NCBI GenBank assembly: GCA_026413225.1
Contig: CM048552.1
Span: 140,133,053 to 140,197,052 of the forward strand
DNA length: 64,000 nucleotides
Direction of reading: 5' to 3'
From: Otis tarda
Taxonomy: Eukaryota; Chordata; Aves; Otidiformes; Otididae
In this document: positions 33,605 to 47,000 of the stretch, in pieces
How positions within the stretch are numbered: position 1 is the first letter of the stretch
Layout: the number at the start of each line of letters is the position of its first letter
The notes under the pieces: model-generated
What the model was told of the DNA's origin: nothing
Database searches by the model: none
What the model saw: only the letters and a program-made list of their open reading frames with translations
Translations under genes and position numbers: made by a program

Positions 33605-34811
33605 ACTAACCTGATCTCCTTTTATGGCAAGGTGACTCGCTTAGTGGGTGAGGGAAAGGTTGTGCATTTTGTCTACCTAGACTTTAGTAAAGCCTTTGAC
33701 ACTGTTTCCCACAGCATCCTCCTGGAGAAACTGGCTGCTCACAGCTTGCACAGGTGTAGTTTTGGCTGAATGACCGGGCCCAAAGAGTTGTGATGAATGG
33801 AGTCAAATCCAGTTGGTGGCCAGTCAAAGGCAGTGTTCCCCAGGGTCTGTACTGGGGCCAGTTCTATTTAGCATCATTATCAATGATCTAGACAAGGAAA
33901 TTGAGTGTACCCTCAGCAAGTTTGAAGATAACACCAAAATGGGATGGAGTGTAGATCTGCTTGAAGGTAGGAAGGGTCTACAGAGGAACCTGCACAGGCT
34001 GGATGATGTGCTGAGGCCAACTGTATGAGATTCGGTAAGGCTAAGTGCTGGCTCCTGCACTTAGATCACAACAATCCCATGCAATTGTACAGGCTTGGGG
34101 AAGAAGGGCTGGAAAGCTGCCTGGTGGAAAAAAACCTGAGGCTGTTGGCTAATAATCAGCTGAATATGAGTCAACAGTGTACCCGGGTGGCCAAGAAGTC
34201 CAATAGCATCCTAGCTTGTATCAGAAACAGTGTTGCCAGCAGGACTATGAAAAAATCATCTCCCTGTACTCAACACTGGTGAGGCCACATTTCAAATACT
34301 GTGCTGAGTTTTGGGCCACTCATTACAAGAAAGACATTGAGGTGCTGGAGTGTGTCCAAAGAAGGGCAACAAAGCTGGTGAAGGCTCTAGAGAATAAGTC
34401 TTGCAAGGAGTGGCTGAGGTAACTGAGGTTGTTTAGTCTAGAGAAAAGGAGGCTGAGGGGAGACCTTATTGGTCTCTACAAGTACCTGAAAGGAGGTTGT
34501 AGTGCAGTGGATGTTGGTCTCTTTTCCCAAGTAACAAGTGACAGGATGAGAAGAAACAGCCTCAAATTGCGCCAGGGGAGGTTTAGATTCGATATTAGGA
34601 AAAATTTCTCCACCAAAAGGGTTATTAAGCATTAGAACAAACTGCCCAGGAAAATGGTTGAGTCACCATTGCTGGAGGTATTTAAAAGACCTGTAGATGT
34701 GGCACTTGGAGACATAGTTTAGTGGTGGACTTGATAGTGTTAGGTTTACTGTTGAACTTGATCTTAAAGTTCTCTTCCAGCCTAAATGATTCTATAACTC
34801 TACGATTCTAT
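33605..34811 (+). mobile_element. CR1 LINE of an older subfamily, RT to 3' end
   Basis: The copy starts in the reverse transcriptase core: DFSKAFDTVSHSILLEKLAA is readable near 33680-33740 and [22 protein letters not shown] sequence, a damaged form of the SGVPQGSVLGP region, near 33830-33880. It continues through the thumb (34025-34422) and the [11 protein letters not shown] segment (34429-34500). The 3' end is gattctataactctacgatt. Several stops and small indels are present and the sequence differs consistently from the other CR1 copies, so it is a distinct, older subfamily. Confidence 0.92.
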
Positions 34812-34921
34812 TCATTTTTGCAAGCAGATCCCCATTACACAGAGAGATCCCTCACTCACTGTTGTTGTATCCTCCGTCCTCTCACTCCCAGCTATTCTAA
34901 TCCACTTGCTCATATTCTGAT

Positions 34922-35596
34922 TGTTAGGGACTGAAAGTTAACGTGTGTTGATTTCTCAAACGTTGTGGCACAGGGTGTAGTTTGCATAGGGGCAGTAGGA
35001 GTTTGGTGGGGGATGTGCAGTTCCACAGGGCCCTGTTAAGGACTTACCAAACATGGCCAGGGGTCACAGAGTGGTCATTTGAGAAAGGGGCTTCTGACCA
35101 CCTCTCACATTTACCACCTGCTTTGCCTCTGCGCAGAAGACTCGGAACTCTCTGGAACTAGACCATACACACCTTCAAGGGGCATACCTGGAGACGGGGA
35201 TTAGACTATAAAAGGCACACGACTTCAGGGAGATGCGTGCGAGCCCCCCCCTGGAAGATTGTCACGGTCACCTGTCACTGCACCCCCGCCACCAGAATCC
35301 GTGTGCCTGCCACCCCACCGGAGGATTCCTGCGCCTGCGCCTGCCTGTCATCATTGTCACTGGATCCAAGGGTGGTGATACCTGTTTCCTTCTCTTTCTC
35401 TTTCTCTTTTCCATCTTCTCCTTTTCCTTCTTCTGATAAGACCCCTGGCTATCAATACCCTTATGCTTTCCAAGTTTTTCAAAGTTAAGTTTTTCCACTG
35501 AATGTTAAATAAAATGTTAAATCAATCATTTGGTGTCGTTTCACCTTAGTTTAGTCCAAGGGAATCACAAACCTACTATGGCCCTGGGTCGAAACA
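34922..35596 (+). mobile_element. Solo LTR, 675 bp, with perfect 5-bp target duplication
   Basis: The LTR runs from TGTTAGGGACTGAAAG to CTGGGTCGAAACA. CTGAT flanks both sides exactly (34917-34921 and 35597-35601). A TATAAAAGG box lies at 35207-35215 and AATAAA at 35508-35513, giving the plus orientation. A CT-rich stretch (35384-35436) precedes the polyadenylation signal. No retroviral genes flank it. The short open frames at 35233-35498 fall inside the LTR and are not genes. The exact family is not assigned. Confidence 0.88.
35207..35215 (+). promoter_or_regulatory. TATA box of the 34922-35596 LTR
   Basis: TATAAAAGG is a near-ideal TATA box and lies about 300 bases before the LTR's AATAAA (35508-35513). 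Confidence 0.7.
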
Positions 35597-35601
35597 CTGA
35601 T

Positions 35602-38600
35602 TAACTACTGTATATTATGGAAGCCTTGTATTCCACAATGATATCAGTTTGAACCATTGCCTATCAATGTCAAGTTCACTGGTTATGTATTCTGTTCCTT
35701 AGTTTCAAGTTGGTTTTTTTTTGAGGCTTAACAGTTTGTATTGACAATTTTGACAAGAAGCAGTTCTTGCACTTACTTTTAACTTGTTCTGATTACTTCT
35801 GTTTATAAACAGAATTCATGTACAATCACTTTGTAACAATGTAGTCATACTTTGGTGTCTATCAAATAGGAATATAGGAATAATCATTAATAATGATTAT
35901 CAAATGTAATATCTCAAATATTTTATGCTGGTAGCTATTGTTGTGTAACAGGAGCTGAATTTCAGAGGCAAGAAGGGTGTTTTCTGCCTGTATAAAATTA
36001 GATAAATTGAAGTGAGAGATCATAATTTTGTAAATGTTGTTAGCTTACTTAAACATTTGTATATGTTCCTAATTTTTGAGTAACATCAGGAACAAATTGT
36101 GAACTGGAAATATTTCCCTTTCTTTGCTTTTTAACCAGACTTGTCAATTATCTACATCAGTCAAAGCTGTAAAGACTAACATAATATTAATAAAAATAAC
36201 AGGAACAACAACAACTGCTAAAATACTTAATGTTCCTTTATCAGTGAACACATCGTTTCCACAGTTGAGTGTGGAAATTCTATCTCAGATTTCCCAAACT
36301 TTTATTTCGTACAACTTTTTTAAAATATATTTTTTTCTTTTGATGGAACACCAAATGGGAAAGTGTCTTTTGTTTTCACAAATGGACCTTTTTGTTGCAC
36401 TCCAAAGAAAGAATATAATTTGAAAAATAACCTTCACTCAAAAAAGTAAAAAACATCAGCTACTGTTTCTCTGTTTTGTTTTTTGTTTCGTGGGGTTTTT
36501 TTAAGTATACATTACTCTTATGCTGTAATAACAATAGAGTATAAGTAATAACAATACTCTTAAGCCGTATATGCATTTTAATAACATTTTCTGAATCTTA
36601 TTATGATAGGAGAAACTCTAAGTAATGGAAAAATAAAGTACTTCTTTTTTTTTTACTTTGGGTGGGTATCTGGAACGATAAGCAATGTTTCTGAGTGTCC
36701 TAAAGTGTTAAAAATTAATACTCTTCTCAAAGGAATGAAAGATCTCAAGCAACCAAGATCTAAATAATGTGAAATCTGTTATGGCACAGTACTCTACAGA
36801 GAAAAAAAAATCCATTCATTTCTAGTAATTTTTTAAGGTTTCTTTTTTCATGACATTGGAAATGTGTGGTGCTACTTGACATAACTAACTTACTCATACA
36901 GTAGCAGCTAACTGACAGATTTTTTTTACATTATATTTTCCAGATGGTTGAGTATGGATAGGAATGTTTTGTGAAGCCTTACTATATTTAAAAAAAACCA
37001 CTCTTTAGTCATCAGAGAAGCCTCTTAAACTTCTCTTGTGTTGAAGAACAGGCTTTCCTCCTTCCATCACTTCTGTACAACTAGATATATCTATGAGTAT
37101 ATTTTTCTGTTAATCGTACATCTTTTTCATATTTAGGAAATAAACCAAATTTTTTTTATTATTAAAATAAAGTGGAAAATATTTTTTTGCATATTTGTTA
37201 TATGGTGCCACACCATGGACTACATAATATTACTCAAAGTAATAGTTGTGAAAAACTAACTATGTGAAAAAGCAGCTAAATATATATATTTTTCTAGTCC
37301 TATGATTTTGGAGACATAAAACTATTTTATAGTTCTTTATTATTTTGTAATACACTATTTGTTTATTTATTTAATTAAATTGCATATAATGTTGTCTGAA
37401 ATGTTTACATAACCTGTTGATACCATTTCTGTGATTAGACTAAAAGAAATGTATTCTTGAACAAGAATACTTTAATATCTCAAAACAATTCTGGTTCAGT
37501 TGTGCATAAATAACTAACTATTCTTCAAAATTAGGAATTGAATCTGGACATCTCACACCTATTGCCATAAGGATCAAGCTCCTGAGTGATTATCTTGCAG
37601 CTGTTCTCTCTCTCCAGCTCAGTACCTTATGCTATTCCCTTAAAACCATGGTATGATTGGTTTTGTTAAGATTCAAGTAGTTTTGAATGGGCCTCCTCAG
37701 AGAAAACTAGCAAGCTACTAAAAAGTATCAGGATAGGAAAAGGTGTCAGGGAGCTGATCATCTGGAGATTTTAAGAGTGTTGATAGTGACTAAATAATAC
37801 ATTTGATTCAACTGTGTAATATATAATATATTTTAAAACACTGGAGATGCAAATTATTATTTTTTAACCCATTTCTGTATCCAAAAGTTTGGCTCATTGA
37901 AGCCTGACGCAGAGGGCTAAATAAATAAATAAATACATAAAATAGTTAAATTTAAAAAATTAAAAAGAGACATCTTGAAAATATAATAAATTGCTAACCA
38001 TGGCTGACTATTTCATTTTCTTTCTCATTTACATTCCAGATCTGTGATCTGAATATTGATCTACCTTCAGCACATTACTTTGCAGGAAATGGTACATAAT
38101 TGGTATTCAAATAATTCTCTGTATACAGCTAACAGTGAATAGTTTCTAGAAAGGACAAAAGTCTTAAGATTCATTAAAAAAAATCCAACATATTTTCTTA
38201 TATGTCATGGTTTTTTTCCGAAATAATTTAAATTGAAAAGAATAACATAAATTCAAAATTTAATCAATAACAAGACTGTGTTTAGAAAACAAGTGATACA
38301 GTGTGAAAGTAAAAACAACACACTCCATCACAATAATTTACATATATTATCGGTCATTTGAGTACACTTCATTTGGTATTCTATGAGATGGCTTTGAACA
38401 GAAGAGAGCAGAACAGAACAGAACAGAATGTATTCCTTATTGTCAAAATTTCATTCTTTTTTAAAAATATCTAATAGCATGGAAATCTTAAATATTAAAT
38501 TAAAACAGTGTTTTCCTTCCCTTACTGTGAGATTATTAAATATATAACAGTTTAAAATGCTATGTAGCACTATCTTTAACTGCAGTATATAAATGATGGG

Positions 38601-38774
38601 TTTTGGAAATGTGTGTTGCATGCTTTTATGGAGAGGAGTTATGTTAGTACTGCAAACAAACTTCTAGTCTGTTGACTAGGCTTTGGCCTGAAATTATGAT
38701 AACTAAAGAGGGTGAAGAGGGTGTTGAAAAAGACTGCTGAGGACAGGAAAAACTACTGATCATTTCTATATTGA
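35602..38774. other. Intergenic AT-rich DNA
   Basis: Simple repeats include (TAAA)n at about 37918-37935 and (GAACA)n at about 38405-38426. A 99-codon open frame at 36124-36423 begins at TTG, has AT-driven composition and is not called. Confidence 0.5.
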
Positions 38775-39820
38775 ACAACAACTGAACAACAAACTGACAA
38801 AAGTTGCAGATGAGGGAGGGCTCAATCTTACAGCTCTAAAGGGCAGTTTTGTGAGAAACAGCCAAATGCCATAGATAAATGGAGGGGATCATGTGAGAAA
38901 CTTTACAGGGTATGATCTTGCAGGAACAGCAGTGCTTGGGCAACTATGTCAGTAACATTACACAAGGCTGAGGTTGCTTATGTAGTGGTATGAGAATTGG
39001 CTGTATTGCCATTTGAAGGGACCTTGCCAGCCTGGAGAAATGAGCAAGCAAGGATCTCAGAAAGTTAATCAAAGGGATGTCCCAAGTCCTGCAGCTGAGA
39101 AGGAATAACTCCATGTGCCCATACATGCTGGGGGCTTACCAGCTGTAAAACAGCTTTGCAGAAGAGGACCTGGGAGTACTGCTGCACATTAAGCTGAACA
39201 TGAGCATCCTTGCAACAAAAAATCCCACAATCTCCTGGGTGGCATAAGGAAGAGAGTTGCCATGAGGTCGAAGGAGGTGATCCTTCCCCTCTACTTAACC
39301 CTAGTGAGACAGATTTGGAGTGCTGGGTCCAGTGCTGGGGTCCCCAGTTGAAGACAGGTATGAACATACAGAATTGAGTCCAGCAAACGGCCACAAAGAT
39401 GGTCAGGAGACTGGAGCATCTGTCACAGGAGGAGAGACTGAGAAAGCTAAGACGGTTCAGCTCGGAGAGCAGAAGGCTAAGATGAGATCTTAGCAATGTG
39501 TTTATATGCCTAACACGAGAGTCTAAAGAAGATGAAGCTGGACTCTGCTTAGTGGTGCTCAGTTAAGAAGACAAGAGTCAGTGGACACAAACTGAAACGT
39601 AGGCAATTCCAATTAAATATAAGAAAACTCTTCTACTGTGACGGTGGCAAAAAAATTGAACAGGTTGTATAGAGAGGTTGTGGGGTCTCCATCTGTGGAG
39701 ATATTTGTAATATGATTGGATCAGCCCTGAGAAACCTGCTCTAGCTGACTAGGTGAGACTAGAGGAGCTGCAGAGGGGCCTTCCAAATTTAACGCTTCTG
39801 TGGTCCTATGACTTTATGAA
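38775..39820 (+). mobile_element. Old CR1 LINE, RT C-terminal part to 3' end
   Basis: From about 39010 the match to CR1 is clear (gaagggaccttgccagcctg, then GAAGAGGACCTGGGAGTACTG-like sequence). It continues to a decayed tail at about 39790-39820 (cttctgtggtcctatgactt). Upstream, 38775-39010 is only weakly CR1-like (aaagttgcagatgagggagg). Many indels and stops mark it as older than the copies at 2245 or 10115. Confidence 0.85.
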
Positions 39821-42800
39821 ATGCCAAATTTGTATTCAGAGGTAGCAAAAACTGGGACAAATAGGGGGAATATCAATATGGGCTGACTATTTATCTGGAA
39901 AAACAGTAGGATGGAGAAAAGGGGGTCAGCAAGTAGGAGGGCAAGGGCTGTAGGTTGAGTGGCTTGTGTTTCCAGGCTTGTGTTTCCAGGCTGCCCAGAG
40001 TCACCATCATAGCCCTGCCTAGGTCACTGTGGCTGGGGCCAGGTGATAAACCAAATCCATCGCTATTAGTGTCTCACAGGAGAGAAGCCAGCTTAAGAAC
40101 CTGTGGAAGCATTTTTTGAAACAGAATTCTGGTAAGAGATTAAGAGAGCAGTGCTTACTTTCTAACATGAAGGAATTGAAACCCTCTTTGTATTTCAAAG
40201 CCACACAGATCTTAGGGTTTTGGTTTAGGTTTATCTGCAAACACTTAACCAAACAAGAAAAGTAGATCACAGCAGCAGAAGAATTAGTGAGCTTCTGGTG
40301 AGAGAAAGGATCCAGCTGTAGCAGTAGCAGAAGCATGGTGCAGGAGAATGGTAGAGCAACTGGATGTGAATAACATTTCCTAGCATGCTATCCTGGGGAT
40401 GAAAGCATCTGTATTTTTTTTCCCATTTTATTTATTTATTTGTTTGTTTTAAAAATTCTCTGTCTAAAGAGCATCATAGCCCAGATGAGTAGCGAATTCA
40501 TCCTTAAGATGTGTTAATTAGGACCTTTTCTTTTAGCAGATCTCCAGTCAACACTAAGTATGCAACACAGGGCCAGCTATAAAGTAGCTAGAAGAAAAAA
40601 AATGATGCATATTAAGAAGCCTGGACAGTCAGGAGGCCTTGCAGGGTCAGATTACCTAATTATGAGTTGAATAGATTTTTGATCTCACTACTCTTTTATG
40701 AAGAGGCAAAGTCAAACAAAAAAACAAATGTTTTCCTAGTGTTTGTAAAATTGTGGATCCTTTAAAACTCCATTACTTCAAGGACAACTGGGCTTTGGTG
40801 AATTGATAGTTTAAGATTTAGGTAGCTTCTGGTCTATTGAGCTAATCCCTGCACTGTAATTATTGAATCATGGTGTACATTAGGATGAGCTCTGGGCCTC
40901 TCTGGGTTGGCTGCACATGTCATTTTGGCTTTTGTGGCTTTCTATATTCGTGGAATCAGGAAAAATTATTCAGCTAAGCAGAAGATTATTACTAAGAGAT
41001 TGAATGAAGTCCTCAATTATTCAGATTTGGTTTAGGTGACTGCAAGCTTTATTAAGTATATTAATTTGTGGATGTGAAATGGTTGTATTTGAAGCAGGCT
41101 TTTGTGTGTGCCTGTGTCTACCTACATGGTTTATTGAAGATAAATGAAAGGAATTAAAAGAGTGGCTCAAAGTGCCTATTGGTATTGACAGATGTGAATA
41201 TTAAGCAAGGAGTTATGCTCTTGAAAATTAAGATATTAAAATACATCAAACCAGGAAAGAGACCACAGGAAAGCCAGGTAAATTTTCATGGAAATTGATA
41301 TACCCAATTTAAACTATCAGAATTCATTATATTTGTCCAGGGAAGGGCTACAGTTTCTCTATCTATACAGGGATACTAGCAATGTGACTCAATTTTTTAC
41401 TATGTAGATGGAGGCAACAGTTCTATAGATGAAACCCACTATCTCTGGAAAACATTTGAATTCAAGACTTCTTTGGCATCAGAGGGCTTTGATTACCAAA
41501 ATTGAATACAACATATGTAAATAATATAGAGGTACACATATGCATACAAACATATGCAAAAGTACATGCATACATAATAATATAGATAGAAGTATAAATA
41601 TAGGTGTAAATTTATGTATAAAAGAATTTGAATCTGAACTTTTTAAAATAGAAAAGGCTTTTTTTTAGCTAAAGAGTAAAGAAGGAAAAGAATTGCCTGG
41701 ACAGTGATTCATACAGAAAATTGTGGCTTTTATAGAAAGATCCTTGTATTTTAGGACTTTCCAAATTGGTCACCTGGTCTCAGTAGAAGACTACAAAATC
41801 AGAAAGAGGATCAAGTTTAAATCTTCATCTTGAGACTACCAGCTTTCAATTTTATGAGAGAAAAGACAAGGTCTTGCAAAGTCTGTCCATGTCAACGCCT
41901 TTGCTCTTTGCTCAGCTAAAGCAAACAGACTGCAGGGCCTCCACAGGTTTATGTACTGTTCAGTAACTGGCTGAAACCTATGACTGGGCCACATGTTTTT
42001 AAGGGACGTCGAGGGAGCTGACACTTAATTTAGGAAATTGTTTAGTTACGTGTTGCATACGGCTAATATGACTAGATCGTAGAGATTAATGAATACCTGA
42101 ACAACTTCTACTTTATGTTCATTTTCCTGGAAGAGATCAAACAATTTATCTATTTGAGGCTACATAAACTGAGACCTTATGAAAAATCCCAGTATACCTC
42201 AGTCATGCATATTATAATAAGTAATTAGTAGATAGCAATCTTAGCAAAATTCAGTTATGCATAATCACCCGTATAAAGCTATTTTTGAACTGTTTTAGTA
42301 CTTGGCAGAATTTTTCTTTCAATAGTGTTTCATTTTCCCTAAATCCAGCTGCTAATTCTTATGACTGTCAAATGTCTCAGTGAGGATTAACATGGTAAGT
42401 TTTACACTTTTTTAGCTTCAAAGAAACAGTGACTATGCACAGCACTGGTGGATATTTTTCCACACAGCTGCAGTATAAAGAATTTGGCTATACCTGTTTG
42501 TTTTAATGGAAACATCTGTTCCTTTTTGGCTAACAAATTTCAAAGTCATTCTAATGTCAAATTCAGATGCAGGCTGTGTTTTGAAGTGATTGTGTGTGAC
42601 AAGTTTATGCAATTTAGAAGCAGATTTAATTCTTTATAACTGCTTTTGAGAAAACGATAGCTGCCACAATGACATGTCATATATGGTTTAACTCTTCTGT
42701 TTTTAACCCTGCTAAACCCTTACAATTACCATTTTATAGAAGTCTGTATTGCCTCTTTCAGCGTACCAAAAATATTTCATCAGAGATCATTTTCCCGTCA

Positions 42801-43894
42801 TTCAGTAAAAAATTATTGAACATGTCTGCTAAGAGACATTACGCAAGGGCAAGGAATAAATTTTATTTCTTATAAATCTTCAACAGAAGTTGAAAATTTT
42901 ATATCATATTCACCCAACTGCTTCTGTCCCACACATTTAGATTCTGCTAATAAGACAAGACATTTCTATTCTTGACATCCTTCTTCAGTTAAAGCTGGAA
43001 TTTACAACAGTCAGTGAGAAGTAGCATTATGCTGAAGGAGGAATGTCTCTCCCCATCTCCACAGCCCAAACAGCTGCTTATCTTTCACTAGATCAGCTCA
43101 TAGACTCATAGTCCAGGCTTGGATTTGGGAGTCTGAAAAAAACTGTTGCCTGTCTCCTTTCGTAGTTTCACTCCTTATACATATAATCAGTATTACCAGT
43201 GAAGATACAAAAAACCACCATATTCTTTCAAGTTACTTTTAGATAGATGAGAACTCAGTTGACTAATTTTTAAAAGTTCTAGAAGTTCTGTAATTATAGA
43301 AGGGATTAATACAGCTGTAGGAGTAAAGAAAATCCAGGTGTTTGTAAGAAAGAATTAAAGAAAAACATCAGGGTCTATAGAACACTGCTCAGTGAAAAGT
43401 CTAAAGAACTGGAAAATTGTGGAAGTTACAGGGTTTTGATGCTTCAGAAATAATCAAGATGATTATGATCAAATGTTCCAGCGCTGTGTTCAGCAGTGAA
43501 TCGGCACCCACCAAAGGAGCTGGACTATCTGTAGACTTGTAGGTGTGGGATTATCAGGAAGAAATAAAAGGGGATATTATTACAAAGACAATTGAATTCT
43601 GACTTGGAATATTGGATGATATCTTTGCATCTGGTAAGAAGTTCTTATTAGATGATAGGAAATTAACTTAAATCAGACACTTTACAGACAGCAATTAATT
43701 GCATTTTTCTCACTTTTTGGGTGTCAGTACTGAGGCTCAAAAGCCTAATTTCTAGATGTGCTGAATGCTCACATTTGCAGACCAAAGAAAGAAAGCTGTA
43801 CTGAAGTATATAAGGGAATATGCACTGTTGAATCCTATGAGAAATTAGCTACTAGTGGTCTCATTCCAAACACCTAGAATTGATGGAAGTATTT
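39821..43894. other. Intergenic AT-rich DNA
   Basis: A short direct repeat (ggcttgtgtttccaggcttg region, about 39958-39992) is present. No gene is supported. Confidence 0.5.
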
Positions 43895-44010
43895 GTCTGC
43901 AATCACTCTATGCATCAGTTTTCCACTTATAAAATGAGGATGCTAATTTCTCTTTATTTCACAGGATTCAAATGTTCCTTTCAGGACAGCAAGGATTAAT
44001 GAACTACTTG
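43895..44010 (+). repeat. Possible MIR/CORE-SINE relic
   Basis: The stretch TATGCATCAGTTTTCCACTT, followed by ATAAAATGAGGATGCTAAT, a TTTCACAGG and then AAGGATTAATGAA, follows the order of the conserved 3' half of MIR-type tRNA-derived SINEs. Those elements are ancient and shared across amniotes. Length and identity are modest, so chance similarity is not excluded. Confidence 0.4.
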
Positions 44011-47000
44011 AAGAAGACACTGGGATGACACAAAATGCTAATGTTACATTTCAAACAAACAAACAAAAAACCTAAAAAGTATTACCTTTCATTTTAAGTT
44101 AAACTAAAAATATCTGAAATAAAATGCCTTTTAGAAGTGGACTACCACATTCTGAAAATATTGAAACAGAATTTTGTATATTTTATGTTTTTTTTCCATT
44201 TGTTTTCAGGAAAAATAAGTCAGTTAATTTGGTGCATATTATAATAAAATTTAGTTTAATTAAATACTAAACCATTTTTTCACTGATTTCTATATTAGCA
44301 ATGTAATACAGAAAAGCCTCAGATGAATTTAGCATTTTTTATTTAAAACAAGATTTAAGTAGACAACAGTAAATACTACTTTCAGTAACATTCTGAAATT
44401 GGTAATAAAATAATTAAATATTAATAGTCTATTTATTTCTTGGACTTTGTGAAATTTGTTCATTTTATAAGTAAGAAAACCTAAAAAACAGTTTTAGTCT
44501 TCCTTAAACAAGTGTATTTATGTGTTCAGTATAATTTTAATACAGGATGTAAGTATACTTGTGTCTATTTGTGTGGTTACAGTAATAAAAAAAGGATTAA
44601 GTGACCAAAAAAAAAGTTTTAAAAGTATCTATCTGAGTCACTCATTGATGAAATGATACTAAAACAGTGTTTTATACCTCCCGTATACTTTATAATTTTC
44701 CTAACCCCTATTTCAGGTTTAGCGCATTTTACTAGGACTATATGACTCTTATAGCACTTTTCCTATTCAGAATCTACATAAAAACTGCTTGCATTTAAAG
44801 AAAAAAGTTTCAACTCATTTTGTTTTGTTTGTAAATAAATTTTTATTGATTGCTGTTTTCTGGTATTTCAGTTATTTCTCTGTGTGAATGCAAATGAGAT
44901 ATCAGTGTCTTTTGAATGCTTGTTACAAGTAAAACAGATAAAGTAAATGTATAAGAAATTAAACTACGTGCTTTTTCAGATAAGGAATAGTGCTGCTTAT
45001 AAAGCACAAAACAATTATGGTATTCTATAGCATGCAATAGTAATTTATGGAGTTTTGTAATGGAGTTGTAGAAGTCTATACTCAGATATGTCATGTGTAA
45101 GAGAAGTCCACAGAGATAATAGGGAACTAAGAGAGTTTTCCAGAAAGAGTGAATTATTTTGAATAATTATTTTTATTATTTTATTTTAATGCAACCAGAG
45201 CATTCATTCAATATGTTAATTTCAGGGAGAAGTGTTTTCCTAGTATATCTAAAATTGCAAGGTAAGGGAAGTATTTTCTTTTTCTTCTCTGTGCCTTGCA
45301 AAGATAAACAAACACTGGAACAATTCATATTTTACATAGTGATATAAAGCTAGGTCAACTTGGTATGGAGCTCATTATCCCGTGATTCCCATGATCATAG
45401 AATCCTCTTTAAGGGATTCTATTTGACTACTTTCCTAGTAAATTCAATGAGCTTCTTGTAGGTGTTTATTTTTAAGCTGAATCCAAGGATTTCTGTAAAT
45501 TAAAAATAGCTCTCTGCAGAGTAGCCTTCAGATTTCCAACTTCTAAATCCAGTTCTGCTGGTTTTGTTTGTGTTGAAAGAGATAATTAGAATCCCTGTGC
45601 AGTAAAATACTGCTCAGTATGCCTGACAGTGAAAGAATCAGCTCCCATCTATTTCAGTCATAGAAACATAAATAAATAACTAGGCCCTGCATTTGCATAT
45701 GTTTGTAGATATTCAATTTGACTTTTAGATACCTTGGTTGAGATGTTCAATATTAATAGATACTCGATTCAAAGATTAAGCTTTGAGCTGCAGAAAATAT
45801 CATCTTATGGAAAGTAATTTCTCAAAGCATTTTATAAACAAAGCATCAAATAAATTTGCAGATCGTTTAATATCCTGTTTTTACTTACTTTCAAATCCTG
45901 AAAGAACACATTTATTCCTATTTGAAAGGAACGGCCTATAGTTCATTACACTAGGAAGTATGCTTGCAAATGCAACTAAATGAACAGTGTCACAATTTCA
46001 AGTCTCCTTAAACCTTTTTTTTTTTTTTTTTTTTTCCCCCAGACTGCTCATGCAAAAGGAAGACATACTTCCCTTGCCATTCCTTAGTTTTCACTGGGAA
46101 TTGATAGTGAGATGATAGTGCAAACCCACTCAGCTCCTTTTCTCTGTTCTGGAAAGAAATTCCCTCCTATGTCCTAAAGATACTATGAATGACAGCATAG
46201 GAGACTGCTATTTCCCCCAGTAGACACTTTAGGGAAAATTAAAGCCACACAATAAAACAGTAAGGCTCCTTTTATTTTTTTCCACAGCCCTCAAACAAAG
46301 ATATTTTGGAATATCTCTTATGTTGGTTTGTTTGGTTGTTTGTTTGGGTTTTTTTTTTTTCTGGTAAAGAAATGTGGCTGCACCTGAAAAGAAGTAATAT
46401 ATTCTGCTGTTATTGAAGTCACATGCCTTTTAGTTACCCATTTGATGTATGAACAATTGACAGAATTATTTCCCAGACAATTCAGAAGGTGAGTTAATAG
46501 CTTGGTTTTTTATTTAAGGTATGTGTTGTGCTGCAGAGCTACAAAGCTATATTATAATGGTTCCTGTAAGCCTGTCTTTCCTTAAAGGTAGTGTTCAATA
46601 ACTTTGTATTCCACTTAACAAGTTATTAAGATTTAATGAGAAGTGGTGTCACACTTGCGTGAATAGTTCCTTATATTTAAAAAAAAGGAGTGCATTCTAC
46701 ATTATTTTGCTTATTATCTCATTTTGTTTCCCTTCCTCCTCCCTAAAAGTTATGTAAGAATGCTCAGCAAAAAGAGTACATGTTTTATATAAGAAATTTC
46801 AAGGGGCTTGCACTTTCCTAGCTCAATTTCATGCCCTTGAATACTTTGGAAAATGAATTTATGAATATACTTAAATAGCTAACTCTTCATTAGGCCTGTC
46901 ATTAGGCCTTCCTGAAAGAAGCGTCTACAGTGTATAAACTGGTATGACTAGAGAGATTTTCCAATTCACCTTGGATATGTCCTCTTATGTTGATAGTTAC

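Noticed and set aside
36124..36423. 99-codon open frame preceded by a splice-acceptor-like CCAG
   Set aside because: Begins at TTG, low-complexity residues (runs of T, I and F), no domain; typical of AT-rich DNA.
37901..38426. Microsatellites (TAAA)n and (GAACA)n as possible element tails
   Set aside because: No transposon body precedes them; simple repeats only.
43320..43700. Possible ancient LINE stretch (accaaaggagctggactatc)
   Set aside because: No ordered series of matches to any CR1 segment could be seen.
45391..45421. Short inverted repeat agaatcc...ggattct resembling a CR1 tail
   Set aside because: Only 7 bp per arm and no CR1 body next to it; chance similarity.
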